A model generated the notes under the pieces. That model was not told the origin of the DNA. It saw nothing but the letters and a program-made list of their open reading frames with translations, and made no database searches. Below, in pieces: positions 45,300 to 56,999 of a stretch of 64,000 bases of DNA. How positions within the stretch are numbered: the stretch's first letter is position 1; the number at the start of each line of letters is the position of its first letter. The stretch comes from Cylicocyclus nassatus. Its lineage: Eukaryota; Nematoda; Chromadorea; Rhabditida; Strongylidae. Position numbers and translations under genes: made by a program. The stretch spans positions 67,698,371 to 67,762,370 of the forward strand of contig CATQJL010000223.1 of the NCBI GenBank assembly GCA_958299035.1. Direction: 5' to 3'.

Positions 45300-48200
45300 G
45301 AGATATGTGGAATGAAAGATGTGACGTAGGGACTGCGTGGAAGAGGCAGTAGCATGTATTATAGTTGTAGAAAGTGATGGAACGTATTCCCGGAGGGTGA
45401 CAAAGGGGAATAGTTGCCTTGAAGTTATAGCAATATAATGCAACCGGTATTTGAAGGTTGAGGTGATAAAGTTATGGCTTGGAAGGGCATTTGTTGTAGA
45501 ACATTTTAATTTAAAAAAAATACAGTGTTGATGGTACAAAAATAGTTAACAGTATATTAGGCAGTATTGTAATACAATAGTCATTTTGGGAGTTTATGTT
45601 ATACAAATAGGTTTAAGTGACGTTGAATTGCGGTATTAATTGGAATATGATGAGCAAATTAATTAGGTTAAGTAACCTGAGAGATGTATGCACAGTATAT
45701 AAGGCATATGCAGATCAAGGTGGCATCAAATGTTGAATTGAGTGTTGCACAACATTGCGCATCCAACATAGGGGCAAGATTTGGTAGTTACGAAAAAGTT
45801 TTTTTTTTGAAGCTGCCTAGTGCAAATGGTTTCTTTGAATTTGCCTTTTCAAAGAATTTTATGCTTGTAAATAACGCGGCGGTGCGGCAAAATAAATGTA
45901 ATCAAACTCACGTTGTGAAAGCATGGCGGGGACAAAAAGAACGCGGTTAATCAGATTTTTTTTTAACTGAATTGCGTTGAAAATTTGTCTTGTGGTTTTG
46001 AAACCGATTTCAAGACTACAACCATTGACAATACAAGCATATTGTCGTTCGTCTTCTGATGTTTTCTTTTTTTTTCAAACAAAAAAAATTTTTTTTAATT
46101 GAGTTTTGGAAGCATTAGCCGATAACCGACATTTACAAAGTGGAAATGCAGATCAAATTGTACAGCTTAATTAAACATAACAATAGTGATAACTTAGAGA
46201 TGTAGTACCAGAACGCTTCCGCTGCAAAAAAAAAACTACGATGTGTAGCTTACGGGTTGTAAGCATGAAAACTTCAGCGGAAGTGATCTTTACATGTTAC
46301 ATGTTACATCTTAATTCACTACTGGTTGCAATCTGTGGAAGCTGTCTACGTTTTTTCAACGTGCCCAAATCCAATATAGAAAATTCTATGAAATGAATGT
46401 TCCTGAATTCTGATGAAATCTGTAAAGGAATCATTACCATCATTTTCTAGGAAAAAGAACGAGGACTGGGTGATTTGAAACAATCTAAACAGTTTCTTTT
46501 TCATTCCCAAAAAATAAATTTCGGTGCGACAAAAACTGTGCCTTTATTGCTTATTGTCAGCTTCGGCTGTTCACCTTTGAAAAAAATGCGGTCATTGCTT
46601 CCGATTAAAATATCAATCTGGATATCCCAACATGTTCAGAAGCATTGAGGATTTTTTTTTCTGTGAAGCTTTTGGTTGGAAGAGAATTGTTCTCTGAAAA
46701 CAATCTCCTTTCAGCTACAAGTAATATTCTCTGGAAATATTTTTTATGGTAGTTCTGAATGCTACGTTTAAGAACGTAATGCAGACTTGGTTTGTGCAAT
46801 CGCACAAAACTGAAGAAACTGCTATTTTCCGATGTTTTTACCAATAGTTTGTTTGTTATTCTGAATCTACGTCATATGGCTGCTTTCTGTAAGCTATCGC
46901 GACTATTCGCGACACTTTACGGTTTTTTTTGTGGCAGTCGGGAAAATTTGGTCATTAAAAAACCTTGCATCACTCAGTAGATTTTTCCTGTGAATTGATC
47001 AAAAAATGTCGCAGTGCAGTCCAATATGGAACAAACAATCACAGATTGGGAAAAAATTCTTTTTTTTGAATGTGCGCACAATCACAAAAAAATGCATCAA
47101 AGTGACAAACGTTGAGATTTCCCAGAAATGTGACTTGTCACTTCCAAGTTTTTTTTTGAACCATAACGGAAATGCTTCATCCAGCACTATAACTTACAGA
47201 AATAATAGCTTGATCAGAGCTTAGAAGATCTGTCTTAGAGCTTGATGGAATGCAATTTGAAAAATCTCACTTGTGGTGAGTGATAGAAGGAACGGCTAAA
47301 TACGTGGCGGTTATGCTTTGCCATTATCTGAGTAGGCAAATATTCAAGCGCTCGCGCTTCGAAAGTGGCGAGTAATTGGGCTGGCGGCAATTTATTTTAG
47401 GCGGTGCTCATTTAGCATTGAGATATAGGAATAGGTTGACGAGGGCATTTTACGTGTACGACTAGCGAAGCGTCATGCTACTCATATACTTTTCATCCGC
47501 TCTCTTGCGTCTTTCATTTGATAGGATGCTGGAAAGTAGGTTTCGTATTCACCTGAGAGTGTCGAAAAGCATAAAATGTTTGACTGGAAATGAGATATGA
47601 TTCAAATTTATGAATTTAATCCAAAAAATTTTTCAAACATTCGCTATCAACAATGTCAGCCGGATTTCACAGCAGCAGTTTTTTTTGATCCGTGGAATTG
47701 CAGTACGTAATGATTTTAATTTTCAAAATTCTACATTCTGGAAATAAAAACAACTTTGAAACTATACTGAATTGTCTACGAGGTTGTCGTAAAGACTGCT
47801 TTTTTTTACACTACATTGCAAAAATTCTCTGAATATTTTGCAATGTAGTGGCAACACAACATTAATAGTCTGAAAACAAGATGTTTTGTCATTTATTTTG
47901 ATAAAAGTTTTGTAGTACTATTAACTAAAGCTAAAGTGGGGTCACATGGGAGGGAAATGATATTCTATGTATCAAATAAAAAGTCCGCTTTTCTCTCACT
48001 GTTAAGATGAGAGAAAATTCCAGCAAAGCTTTACAGTAGCTACGTACCAACGAATTCCAATGCGTTTTCTTCTGAAAAATTGTAGAGTTTCCGAAGAATA
48101 CTCCTTAGTGGGTTGTCAATCACTTAGAATCAGAACTAAAGTAAAAAAAAGATGATGAGAACTGTGTTGACTTTATGGCGTAGCTTAGTGAGAAGTGATT

Positions 48201-48840
48201 ATGTGTTTGAAGCTCTTTCAGAGTTTGCATTCGCTTTCCATGGATAAATAGTCATATAAGGATGCAAAATGCTTCAGTTTAAATAATGCACTGCTGCGCA
48301 AATACGGTTGCAAGCTGAGTATTCTATGCTGCACATTAGATTATAAAGATTTTTACTTCTACAATATAAAGATTTTCACTTCTACATCTAATTCTATTTC
48401 GACAATGCATATAGCGCTTTTCTAATCTCCAGCAATCTCAAGCAAGTGGCCCCTCTGTAAAGCATTCGAATCTATAATATATCGAGTTTTTTTTCTGATA
48501 CAAATATTAGTTCATAGATTTGTGGAACTTGTGAAAAAAAAAACGTTTGGCATATTGAATGACATATTCCTATGAAAATCAACATTTTTTTTTCTTTTGA
48601 GGTTGCGTCCGCTATGTCAAAAATGAGCTAAAGATCAACATCTGTAACTGCAGTTTCTGCTCAGAATTCTTGAAATAGAGGCTTTGTAGGGGTAATAAAC
48701 ATGAATGTGTTGCTGAGTTTTAATAAGGTGACGACTTTTTTTATGAATTTGAAGTGGACTTTTGAAATCTGTCTTCTAAAAAAATTTTCATTCACTTTTT
48801 TTTGTTTATTGAATGGGGGACGAATTCTAGAATACGTACC
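45300..48840. other. No gene recognised
   Basis: A long AT-rich interval with many poly-A/T runs. Frames at 45684-45950, 46605-46844, 46792-46980 and 47006-47224 lack recognisable motifs and splice support. Confidence 0.4.
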
Positions 48841-48854
48841 GCTAATATCAGAAG

Positions 48855-48920
48855 AGGAGCAAACGCAAGGAGAGCTACTCGGTCTACATCTACCGCGTGC
48901 TCAAGCAGGTGCATCCCGAC
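48855..48920 (+). pseudogene. Histone H2B fragment
   Basis: The frame at 48861 reads [20 protein letters not shown], the highly conserved start of the H2B histone fold, in a GC-rich block with codons typical of histone genes (CGC, CTC, GTG, CCC GAC). Homology stops sharply after HPD, where the sequence becomes AT-rich. The N-terminal tail and the C-terminal helices are missing. It is a captured fragment or the remnant of a lost H2B gene. The 99-codon open frame over it uses another frame and is not the histone frame. Confidence 0.72.
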
Positions 48921-48924
48921 AGAG

Positions 48925-49525
48925 CATTAAAGCACTCAGAAAATTTTTGTTGATGGAGAAGATTGCAGTAGAAAATTTAAAAAGGAACTTTCGCACTTAA
49001 AATCATTTTTCAAGGTTTAATCAGTTTCAAGAGTCTTGCTTCAAAAATCTTCGACGTGACTATTCTTCCATGAGACCCCCTAATCTGGCCAGAAATGAGC
49101 AGGGTGAATACGCAGCATAGATAGCGCAACCGTAGAGTAAGTTGCGAAACTTGACACTACTCGGCGTAATTCTTTTAGTCCACGGTTTTCCTTGCTTTGT
49201 TTCTTCCTCAGACTCTGCGTATCAAAAAAAAAACGAATCTGAGAAAACAGGATGAACAAGGGATAAGCGTTACCAAAACTGCCGAAAATGTATGGTGAGA
49301 CATATGATTCACTCAGCCAGTGCAAGACTGATCAGCAAAGAACAGGTGCTGCTTTTTTAATAACGGGCGTGAAATACGAAGAAAATTGCCGATCAAATTG
49401 CCACACATTCAAAAAATCCTTCACGGAATCTTACAAACCAATTTTCTTTCTGTCAAATTTTAGCATAAGATGACACCAATGACTTGTAATAACGACTTCT
49501 TCGTTGAGTGCGGCATACGTGTATA
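48925..49525. other. No gene recognised
   Basis: A faint F..EKIA.EN-like reading just after the H2B fragment could be decayed H2B, but DNA similarity is not evident. Nothing else was seen. Confidence 0.3.
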
Positions 49526-49527
49526 TA

Positions 49528-49686
49528 CACACATACATACCATACATACATACCATACATACATACCATACATACATACCATACATACCATACATACATT
49601 CCATACATACATACCACACATACATACCATACATACATACCATACATACATGCCATTCATACATACCATACATACATACCATACAA
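49528..49686. repeat. CATACATACCATA minisatellite
   Basis: About 160 bp of a 13-bp unit CATACATACCATA with occasional 8-9-bp variants. It is open in several frames on both strands (Tyr/Met/Cys/Val or His/Thr/Ile runs), which explains the overlapping frames there. Confidence 0.9.
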
Positions 49687-49689
49687 AGA

Positions 49690-50728
49690 TCAGATTCTTG
49701 TTCATTCTCTAATGAGTTTAGATTGCAAAGTTGAGAACAAAATTGAAGAAGATCGCTCGAGGTTTGATAATCTTGAGCAGGTCTGTTAATCAAAAACTAT
49801 GCATGTAATTTCCAAAACAGTCAATGACATGGGTTTTCAAATTTTCTCTTTTACTGCGCTAGATTTTTGCTGATCGAGCTCTTCTTTGAAAGTTATGATT
49901 TTCGAAAACGCCAAAGGAAAAATTGGTTTTTTGACATTTTTCTCATCCATCAATTTTTACATAAAAGTTCGATCAGCACAGAAAATTTTCAATCAAAAAG
50001 AGAAGACGAAAGCTTATGAGTCATCACCCTGACTTTTTCGAATTTTATTGCACAGTTTATATGTATATCCTCAAGTATTTGCTTAAAATGATCATGCTCA
50101 GGAGATCTCCTTTCTCCATTTTTATCTGTGCTTAGGGTTTGGTAGAGAGTAAGCAACGCATTAGAAAGCACTAGATCGTTCAGGAGCTCGTGTCGTTTTC
50201 AGGCCTCTATTGAATGATAGGCAAACGCTGCAAAAAGTGATTGATGACAAAAAAATAATGGCATGACACGGAGTGTCAAATGAATAAACAAACACTTGTG
50301 TCATCCAAAATCTTGTTAAAGGCGAGTTGCTTCGAAATGTAGGCCTGATGGGGTTGCACAGTAGATGCTGACAATCTCCACACATCAGCACTCACACCAT
50401 GGCGGCAGCTTGGATTCATGGTAGCCCACAAAAACTTTCCGGTGCTGAAGCGGCGGTGAGGGGGGAATAGGGGGTGAGAGTGGGAGCAGATACATGACTC
50501 GATATCATAAATAACATTACCCCGCAACTGCTGACAGCGGTAAGCTCTTGGACTGGTGATTGTCTCGGGCTCCGCGGAACTTTTGCGCAGACTGTGAGTC
50601 ATGACCCATGACCGACTTGAAAAAGCTCAATGAAAAATAAATTTCACAAAACATTCCAAGATTCAAGAATAATTGAGCATGGAACAGCTCATTCCCAGCA
50701 ATAGAGACAGAAGGTAATATCATATTAC
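49690..50728. other. No gene recognised
   Basis: Overlapping minus-strand frames between 49989 and 50723 have no recognised motif. The block 50330-50600 is GC-richer than its surroundings but shows no exon structure I trust. Confidence 0.35.
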
Positions 50729-50731
50729 ATA

Positions 50732-50947
50732 CTGTCGAGTAGATTTAGCGGTAAATATAGTGTGCTTGCACAGAAGGTGAAATGCGGTGAAATTTGCGCG
50801 TGAACAAGTAGCCACGTCAGTAGCGCGGGTATCGTGCGCGCGCAATTGGCCGGCGTCACAGTCGAAACTATTTCTTCACGCGCCAATTTTACCGCTTCAC
50901 CTTCTGTGCAAACACGCTATATTTACCGCTAAATCTACTCGACTGTA
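50732..50947. mobile_element. 216-bp MITE
   Basis: The terminal inverted repeats of about 80 bp include GTCGAGTAGATTTAGCGG and its inverse, with TA at the edges. Only about 45 bp is unpaired. Confidence 0.78.
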
Positions 50948-51082
50948 AGTTGTTCGCTTTTCCCTTCACTCGCAGTCAAGTTCTGGCTAATAGCACTGGC
51001 GGAACGAATGGTACAAAATAAAGCCCTTGAAAATCGACATGGAAATAGAAAATGAAAGCTTTATCTAGAAAAGAAATTATGT

Positions 51083-52224
51083 TTATTTTATGATCGGCCG
51101 ATTCCACATTTGGGTGTATATATGAGCATAAGCCTCTTGTTCATCCTTTCTGCTTGTCATCCGCTTCATTTGGGCCACTCTCAGTTTATCTGCACGTCTA
51201 ATTACATACGACAGGATTAGCGGGGAGAGCAGTGTGTAGTAGGGGACGATCTGAAAAATGGAATAAACAGTTCTGAATGTCGTAGCGCTCTACTTACGTA
51301 AGCCGCCGTAATCTCTATCCGATAGGTCAGCGTGGAGAATTTTTCATGATACATATTGACAATTCCACCGTTGAGCGAAAATATCGCATAACAAAGTGTT
51401 TCAAAAATTGACAGCGGGAGCATGATCTTCAAGACATCGGCGTTTTCTCGAACTTGGTAAGAAGAGCGTAGATCAAATTTGTCTCTAAATAGTAATTTCT
51501 TTGAGGGCTGCAAGTAGCTGACTGGAATATCTGCTTTAAGATAAGGCATGCCAGGCGGACTGAATGTGCGAAGTATGCCGCTACAATAACTTTTCAGAGG
51601 ACTGGCACAAAATCGAGGCAATGGCAAATGATTGCATGGTTCGATGCTTAAAACAAAGCTGTACCTTATTCGTGTAACTTTGTTTTTTACAAACAAAGCT
51701 ACCAATCCTAACAACGTAGCTATATTGATTCCGCACATAGTGAAACATATATTTTCAAGGTGGTCCCTGGTACGAGACGTTGCTATTGAACAGTATGTCA
51801 CCTTTTCTTGCAAATCCACGTTTTCCAGTAACCAAAACGTAGCTCCTATTGGTATCAATATCTAAAGCAGTCTTTGTTGAAATCGTTCCTCTCCCATGAC
51901 AATGTCATTCGTGATGGAACTTACACAGAGACCCGCAGAAGCATAGCCGAACTGCGGTCCATAAGAGCCGTAATTGCGATGTTTCCATAGCGCAAGCACT
52001 CTTTCCACCAACGACATAAACTGAAGGGAGAAATGATTCGACTTGTAGCTTTGTCGGTCATGTTTTCGGAAAAAGTTGAACGTATATAAAATTGTGCTTA
52101 CTTGGAAAAGCGAGAATGACATCATACATACCGTTGCAGGTGAACGTAAATAGACGCACAGCAATGCAGAGAGCCCCACCTGGCATGGATCCGATATCAC
52201 AAAATAGCTTATAAGCTGAAGTGT
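51083..52224 (-). CDS. Srab-like serpentine chemoreceptor, partial
   Basis: Nematode chemosensory seven-transmembrane receptor of the Sra superfamily, closest in pattern to Srab. Five exons join in phase: 52224-52102, 52020-51925, 51861-51665, 51484-51298 and 51250-51083 (stop TAA at 51083). Motifs in order: SDPCQVG before TM3 with a CVYLRSP stretch, the SLVERVLALW motif at the TM3/4 region, LSSYQ-type RSSYQVRENADVL in the third loop/TM6, and VPYYTLLSPLILSYVIRR in TM7, then EAYAHIYTQMW near the C-terminus. About 257 codons are intact. Receptors of this family are about 330 residues, so the exon with TM1-2 is missing and was not found upstream to 52560. The 180-bp intron at 51485-51664 happens to be open in frame. 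Confidence 0.85.
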
Positions 52225-52229
52225 CTGTA

Positions 52230-53585
52230 AATATTACAAGTGTACCTAGAAGGACAGCTCTTTGTAACCAAAAAGATAAGCACTATTTTGAAAAGAAAGA
52301 TCTAAATCCGCGAAAGTTCCAACGGAGTACCACCATTGCGAAAATGTTCCTCCTGCTCTAATCACCTCCATTCTTAGTCCATTTTCCTTCGATGGAAGAG
52401 TTTAGTACAATTTGCATTCTTTCAGGCTACATTTGCAATAATTTCTGTTTAACCTATTACACAATTTTCTTAAACCGATTTTCTCGCTTATCACTAATAG
52501 CTTGAAACGGCGATAGCCTGTGGTACAGCCCTCTTCAATCAAGCTGACGTTTGGTACCCACCTGAGGTGCGAAGACTTTGCAGCTGTTAAGTAGTGGTAT
52601 ACTTTAGGCCACGTCCCTTGCTCGATCTAGCTGCGGGTACCTAACGATACACCTATTTCTGGCTGCTAAAACAGCTCAATGTAGCTCATTCATGCGCTAG
52701 CGTTTGTGATACGAATTTTAGAGCAGAACGGCAAAATCAGAGCACTTCTTTCAACATAAGCAAGCAAAGCTAATGCGCTTGTGTGTAGGAATTTTTGTTT
52801 AATAGCATTGTGGTGAGTACTGAAATGCAAGCTTCGTGAAGTTTTGTTCATACACAAACACAACTACGGGCTAATGAACCTATTATTTGAACAGTCACAA
52901 AAAACCATCAATTAACGATTCATAACCAGCGGTCTTCCAATGAAGTTTTATGTCACATGCTTATCCACATAATTCGGTACCTATGGACAAGTGCTCGTGA
53001 AAGCTCTTCTCAATCATTTTCTCCTCAACATTATCAAAAATGTATTTAGAACAGTTTTCTGAATAGAGGAAATATTGGACACTTATTAGCCCGGAGAAAC
53101 TCCGGAAGTGCATTTTGCTTCACGGAGATCATATTTTGGTTTATCAGTCTCAAAAAATTGCTTTTTTGAAGTTCTTCCGCTGAGTTTACCTATTTTTACC
53201 ACGCAATCAAAACTCAGCTCAATAGCCATCTTAGTGCGACATTCGAAAACTTCTAAGCGAAGCTGACAATAAAAAGAAACAATAGAAATAACTGATACAA
53301 GATTGCGCTGGCGGAGTAGCAGGAGTTTCCAAAGCCTCCCCGCCTTTTCTTGCGGGGACACTCAACACCACAAGGAAACTTCGGAAGGAGATCACACCTT
53401 CAAAAGGCTGAAGGGTGGCTCCGCCTATCGCTCCGCCTCTTGAGTGCGCTCATTCTGAAGTGCGCGTACTCCTGGAATTCATATTGATGGACAGTGAGAA
53501 TTGATGAAAAGATCGATTTAAAATTTTTTTCTAGGTTTTTGCAAACTTTGGGAACGAATTATGCAGCTGAATTCACAACATTCGA
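52230..53585. other. No exon recognised upstream of the receptor
   Basis: I searched for the missing N-terminal receptor exon on the minus strand here and found none that is convincing. Minus-strand frame 53086-53361 (91 codons) has no family motif. A TAGCTGCGGGTACC piece near 52630 is related to the foldback at 33 kb. Confidence 0.35.
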
Positions 53586-53587
53586 GC

Positions 53588-54600
53588 TAGTAGCGCCAGT
53601 CATGCATTCAACGCAAGTTTGAAACGATACTTCTTCCAGCCACGTGTAGCTGCTCTGCTTAAAGGTGTTTGTTATGCTATATTGTAGCTATTTATTTCAA
53701 GTCAAGCGCTCGAACCTCCGAACAGTTAGAAGAGTGTCTAACAAGCATCCGAGAATTCAAACATCTTTTGAGCTTTCCAGCTCTAACGTTGTTTTGAATG
53801 GCGGAAACTGAAGAAAACCGAGAACTTGTTCTTATTGATGCCGAATTTACAGAAAGGGATTTCTAGTTTTCCTGTAGATACAGTCATTAGAGAAGTTGAA
53901 TGCAGGATATCCTATAACCATCATCTAAGTTCGCAATTTATTTGATGTAAGGAAAAATTTCTTTTAGAAAATTCTTGTATGATTTTACAAAAATGACAAT
54001 CATTAATTCTTTTGTACTTACTTGAGTAGTCGATTTCTCGATTCCAACAGCATGCAAATAATTAAATCGAGTAATCTCGAGAAATGGCTGCTCGAGTAAA
54101 CAATTTTTTGATCTGATTATCTGATAATCGTTGGATCGAAACATTGAGTCAATTATACTATAGTTTCAAAATTAACTTGAATAAATCAAATTTATTACTT
54201 AATTAGGCTCAAAACTAATGAATTGCGTCTTGATATTCCTTTCTCCCAACTAGTATGTTAGAAAAAGACATTTCTTCTTTTGTTCATACTCTCTTGTGAT
54301 AGAGTTGCTGAGCTCCATATGCATAACGTTTCCATCAAACGCTTCGGTATAGAGACATCCTCTATGATTCACATACAAAGTGATGCCCATTTTTTTCACT
54401 TTCCCCCTATTTTTTCACTCTTATTATCTCAATATCTGAAAATCTGTGTTTGTACTACTACACACTTCACAATGAGCCCAGTCAATGGGCGGATTAACAC
54501 GTTGACGAGCGTGTGCATACGCACATATGCACGCCCTGACTCCCGTTTAGCATTTTCGTGCATCCGCGCATATGCACGCTAGTTTTTTGGGTGTAAACGA
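53588..54600. repeat. Duplicated block, copy A
   Basis: Begins TAGCGCCAGTCATGCATTC and is about 90% similar to 58267-59040 in the same orientation. One copy has an extra base in GCTGCTCTGCTTAAAGG, which breaks the frame that is open in the other, so the 82-codon frame at 58228-58476 is not conserved. Near its end it carries GTGCATACGCACATATGCACG. Confidence 0.82.
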
Positions 54601-54656
54601 AAAGTTTCAAGGTAACTTTTATGCAGTAATACTATTGGTGCCCTGGTTGTCTTAAA

Positions 54657-54968
54657 GGCAGCGTCCAGCCAGATCCGAGCTCGACGACCACGCCCACTTC
54701 CCTCGGACGGCCAACCCCTTATGAACGAAATCTTCTCAGCATTGACGTGTTTTCACATGACCAGTCGAACTTACAGCGTTTACCTGTTGATACTTGCTTT
54801 CGACAAGGATAACATCAGAAGCACTCGTCCGGGTTTTCCCAAAATAGCCCCAAAAGGTGGTTTTCTGAGAAACTCACGCTTTTTGAGTTCCATATTCGGA
54901 ATCAGCGCCATGGAAAGGCCTGGATAACATAAAAATATAGAAGTCGAGAATCTGCCTGGACGCTGCCT
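54657..54968. mobile_element. MITE with TTAA flanks
   Basis: Terminal inverted repeats AGGCAGCGTCCAG / CTGGACGCTGCCT, each bounded by TTAA. About 312 bp. The interior CCATATTCGGAATCAG matches the element inserted in the RTE at 14758-15081. TTAA targeting suggests a piggyBac-type MITE (inference). Confidence 0.72.
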
Positions 54969-55186
54969 TTAAAGAACACAGGGCATCGCGGCAGCTGTTT
55001 AGAAGCTTTAGCCGCAAAATTGGGTAGTATGTCCGTTTCTGATGTGGTAAATACATGTTAATTACGTTTTTCCGAAAACGTGGAAACTCTGTGTAGCTGT
55101 TTTGAAAACAAACAAAGATGAATCAGGCATAAAACCTGTTATCACGACGCTTTTCTCGAAAAAGGATTGCTCAGATATAGCCATTG

Positions 55187-55310
55187 CATGGTTTATTGGA
55201 GGGAAAACCAGGCAAAAACCTTAATTTGTGTAAGTATTATTAAGACTCCATGGTTTATTGGAGGGGAAACCAGGCAAAAACCTTAATTTGTGTAAGTATT
55301 ATTAAGACTC
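55187..55310. repeat. 62-bp tandem duplication
   Basis: Two head-to-tail copies of a 62-bp unit starting CATGGTTTATTGGAGGG, nearly identical. It could be real or a local assembly duplication. Confidence 0.88.
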
Positions 55311-55505
55311 TGTGATATACATGCTCTTCTGAACATAGTTTGCATGTTTTATGAATAAGCGTCAAAAAGACTCCCACATAATGTTTTCGTGCATACGCGC
55401 GTATGCATGGGCCAAATGCGCGAAAGACGTTATTGTGAGTTTCGTCCAAAATGGCGCGGTCGTCAACGTGTTAATAGGCGGGGTCTGACCTCTGAGCTGG
55501 GAAAT

Positions 55506-56005
55506 NNNNNNNNNNNNNNNNNNNNNNNNNNNNNNNNNNNNNNNNNNNNNNNNNNNNNNNNNNNNNNNNNNNNNNNNNNNNNNNNNNNNNNNNNNNNNNN
55601 NNNNNNNNNNNNNNNNNNNNNNNNNNNNNNNNNNNNNNNNNNNNNNNNNNNNNNNNNNNNNNNNNNNNNNNNNNNNNNNNNNNNNNNNNNNNNNNNNNNN
55701 NNNNNNNNNNNNNNNNNNNNNNNNNNNNNNNNNNNNNNNNNNNNNNNNNNNNNNNNNNNNNNNNNNNNNNNNNNNNNNNNNNNNNNNNNNNNNNNNNNNN
55801 NNNNNNNNNNNNNNNNNNNNNNNNNNNNNNNNNNNNNNNNNNNNNNNNNNNNNNNNNNNNNNNNNNNNNNNNNNNNNNNNNNNNNNNNNNNNNNNNNNNN
55901 NNNNNNNNNNNNNNNNNNNNNNNNNNNNNNNNNNNNNNNNNNNNNNNNNNNNNNNNNNNNNNNNNNNNNNNNNNNNNNNNNNNNNNNNNNNNNNNNNNNN
56001 NNNNN
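55506..56005. other. Assembly gap, exactly 500 N
   Basis: A run of 500 N, a fixed-size placeholder, so the true distance is unknown. The right edge begins with a PCR primer sequence. Frames reported across it are meaningless. Confidence 0.99.
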
Positions 56006-56030
56006 AAGCAGTGGTATCAACGCAGAGTAC
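56006..56030 (+). other. SMART PCR primer sequence (artefact)
   Basis: The same exact 25-nt primer as at 3412, followed by T, directly at the gap edge. The contig on the right starts with an amplification primer. Confidence 0.95.
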
Positions 56031-56151
56031 TGTGTGCATACTTGCTTAGTTTGTTTGAGCCAGCCGTCGATCTTGAATGAGTATCGATGATTGGATAGCT
56101 TAAAACAACCGAGTGTACTTGTTACGATGAGTGCACAAATTAGCTGTAAAC

Positions 56152-56302
56152 CCAAGAAACATTATAAAGTAGCTTGGATCTCTAGTAGTAGCTACGAAAT
56201 CTTGAATTACTAACAATACGTGAATCTCAACGTCATCTGATATAGATAATAACTGCAAGATGAAGTCGACAATTTCCGGCGTATTATGTATATAACAAAA
56301 AA
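56152..56302 (-). CDS. Candidate exon, unknown helical protein
   Basis: A 151-nt segment after a good acceptor TTTCCTTCAG encodes TPEIVDFILQLLSIS, then DDVEIHVLLVIQDFVATTRD, which looks like paired amphipathic helices (HEAT/ARM-like). The donor (GG|GTTTAC) is weak. No neighbouring exon was found, and the gap is 150 bp away. The family is not recognised. Confidence 0.3.
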
Positions 56303-56795
56303 CTGAAGGAAACCACGTAAGCGTCAACTTCCTGTTAAACAAATTTGAGCGCTACGCCACAACATATTCGGTTTATGAAAACGGTCAAACAATATTCCAG
56401 AGATCCCTTTGGGTTATCGTAGTACGCAAATATTCACTTATCATTCTTTCGCTGTTCACTGCTTCTATGAAATTGTCATGATACAACATCTACCCAAAGG
56501 ACGCACGCGGTTTTCTACTGAGAACTTCATTTGAGTGCATGAAGAGGCGCTTCTTGCGCACTTTTCTCAGCTAAAACGCCCCAGAGTAAAAGAAAATCAA
56601 TGCGAGATCCATTTTTTGAAGTGTTCGCTTCCAGAGTAATCAGATACAGTTTGCGCTTGCAAACACAAAAACATTTTGAGGCTCTAATACACTTTGCTGC
56701 AGAGATGAGATATCTTTGGTTCTTTAATCGTGCATATCCTCGTAAGTATTAATTGCAGATAATCCTCAAACGTTTGAAAGCTTATCGCATAAACG

Positions 56796-56987
56796 ATGTC
56801 TTGCTCTGATGTAGAAGAGCTCATCAACAGTCCATGGTTTCTGACAGCTGTAGGAACTCAGGCATTTGCCGGGCTTCTATCTATCGTCGTTTGTATTATT
56901 GCTGTTAAGCAAAGCAAAAAACCTATACTTTCACATCTGCTTAGCAAGAGAGCTTCATATTTTAGAGTTACGTTGAGAAAAATTTAG
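56796..56987 (+). CDS. Srab-like chemoreceptor N-terminal exon
   Basis: The start MSCSDVEELINSPWF followed by a hydrophobic segment (AFAGLLSIVVCIIAV) and KKPILSHLL matches the N-terminus and TM1 of Sra/Srab receptors (M.C...E....S.F, then TM1, then a K.P..FH loop). An acceptor TTAATTGCAG lies about 45 bp upstream, suited to trans-splicing. The receptor likeness ends near codon 50, and no TM2 or later exon follows. A tandem repeat starts at about 57000. It is on the opposite strand from the receptor at 51-52 kb, which lacks exactly this part. Confidence 0.55.
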   Translation: MSCSDVEELINSPWFLTAVGTQAFAGLLSIVVCIIAVKQSKKPILSHLLSKRASYFRVTLRKI

Positions 56988-56999
56988 AAGGACATGATT

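Noticed and set aside
44870..45540. Solo LTR of a BEL/Gypsy element
   Set aside because: GC-rich block with tandem units, but no TG..CA borders with a matching target duplication could be fixed.
49431..49789. Overlapping 60-120-codon frames rich in Tyr-Val-Cys-Met or His-Thr-Ile-Pro
   Set aside because: They are translations of the 13-bp minisatellite in several frames on both strands.
55362..56155. Long frames of 225-233 codons across the gap
   Set aside because: They consist mainly of N placeholders and have no coding meaning.
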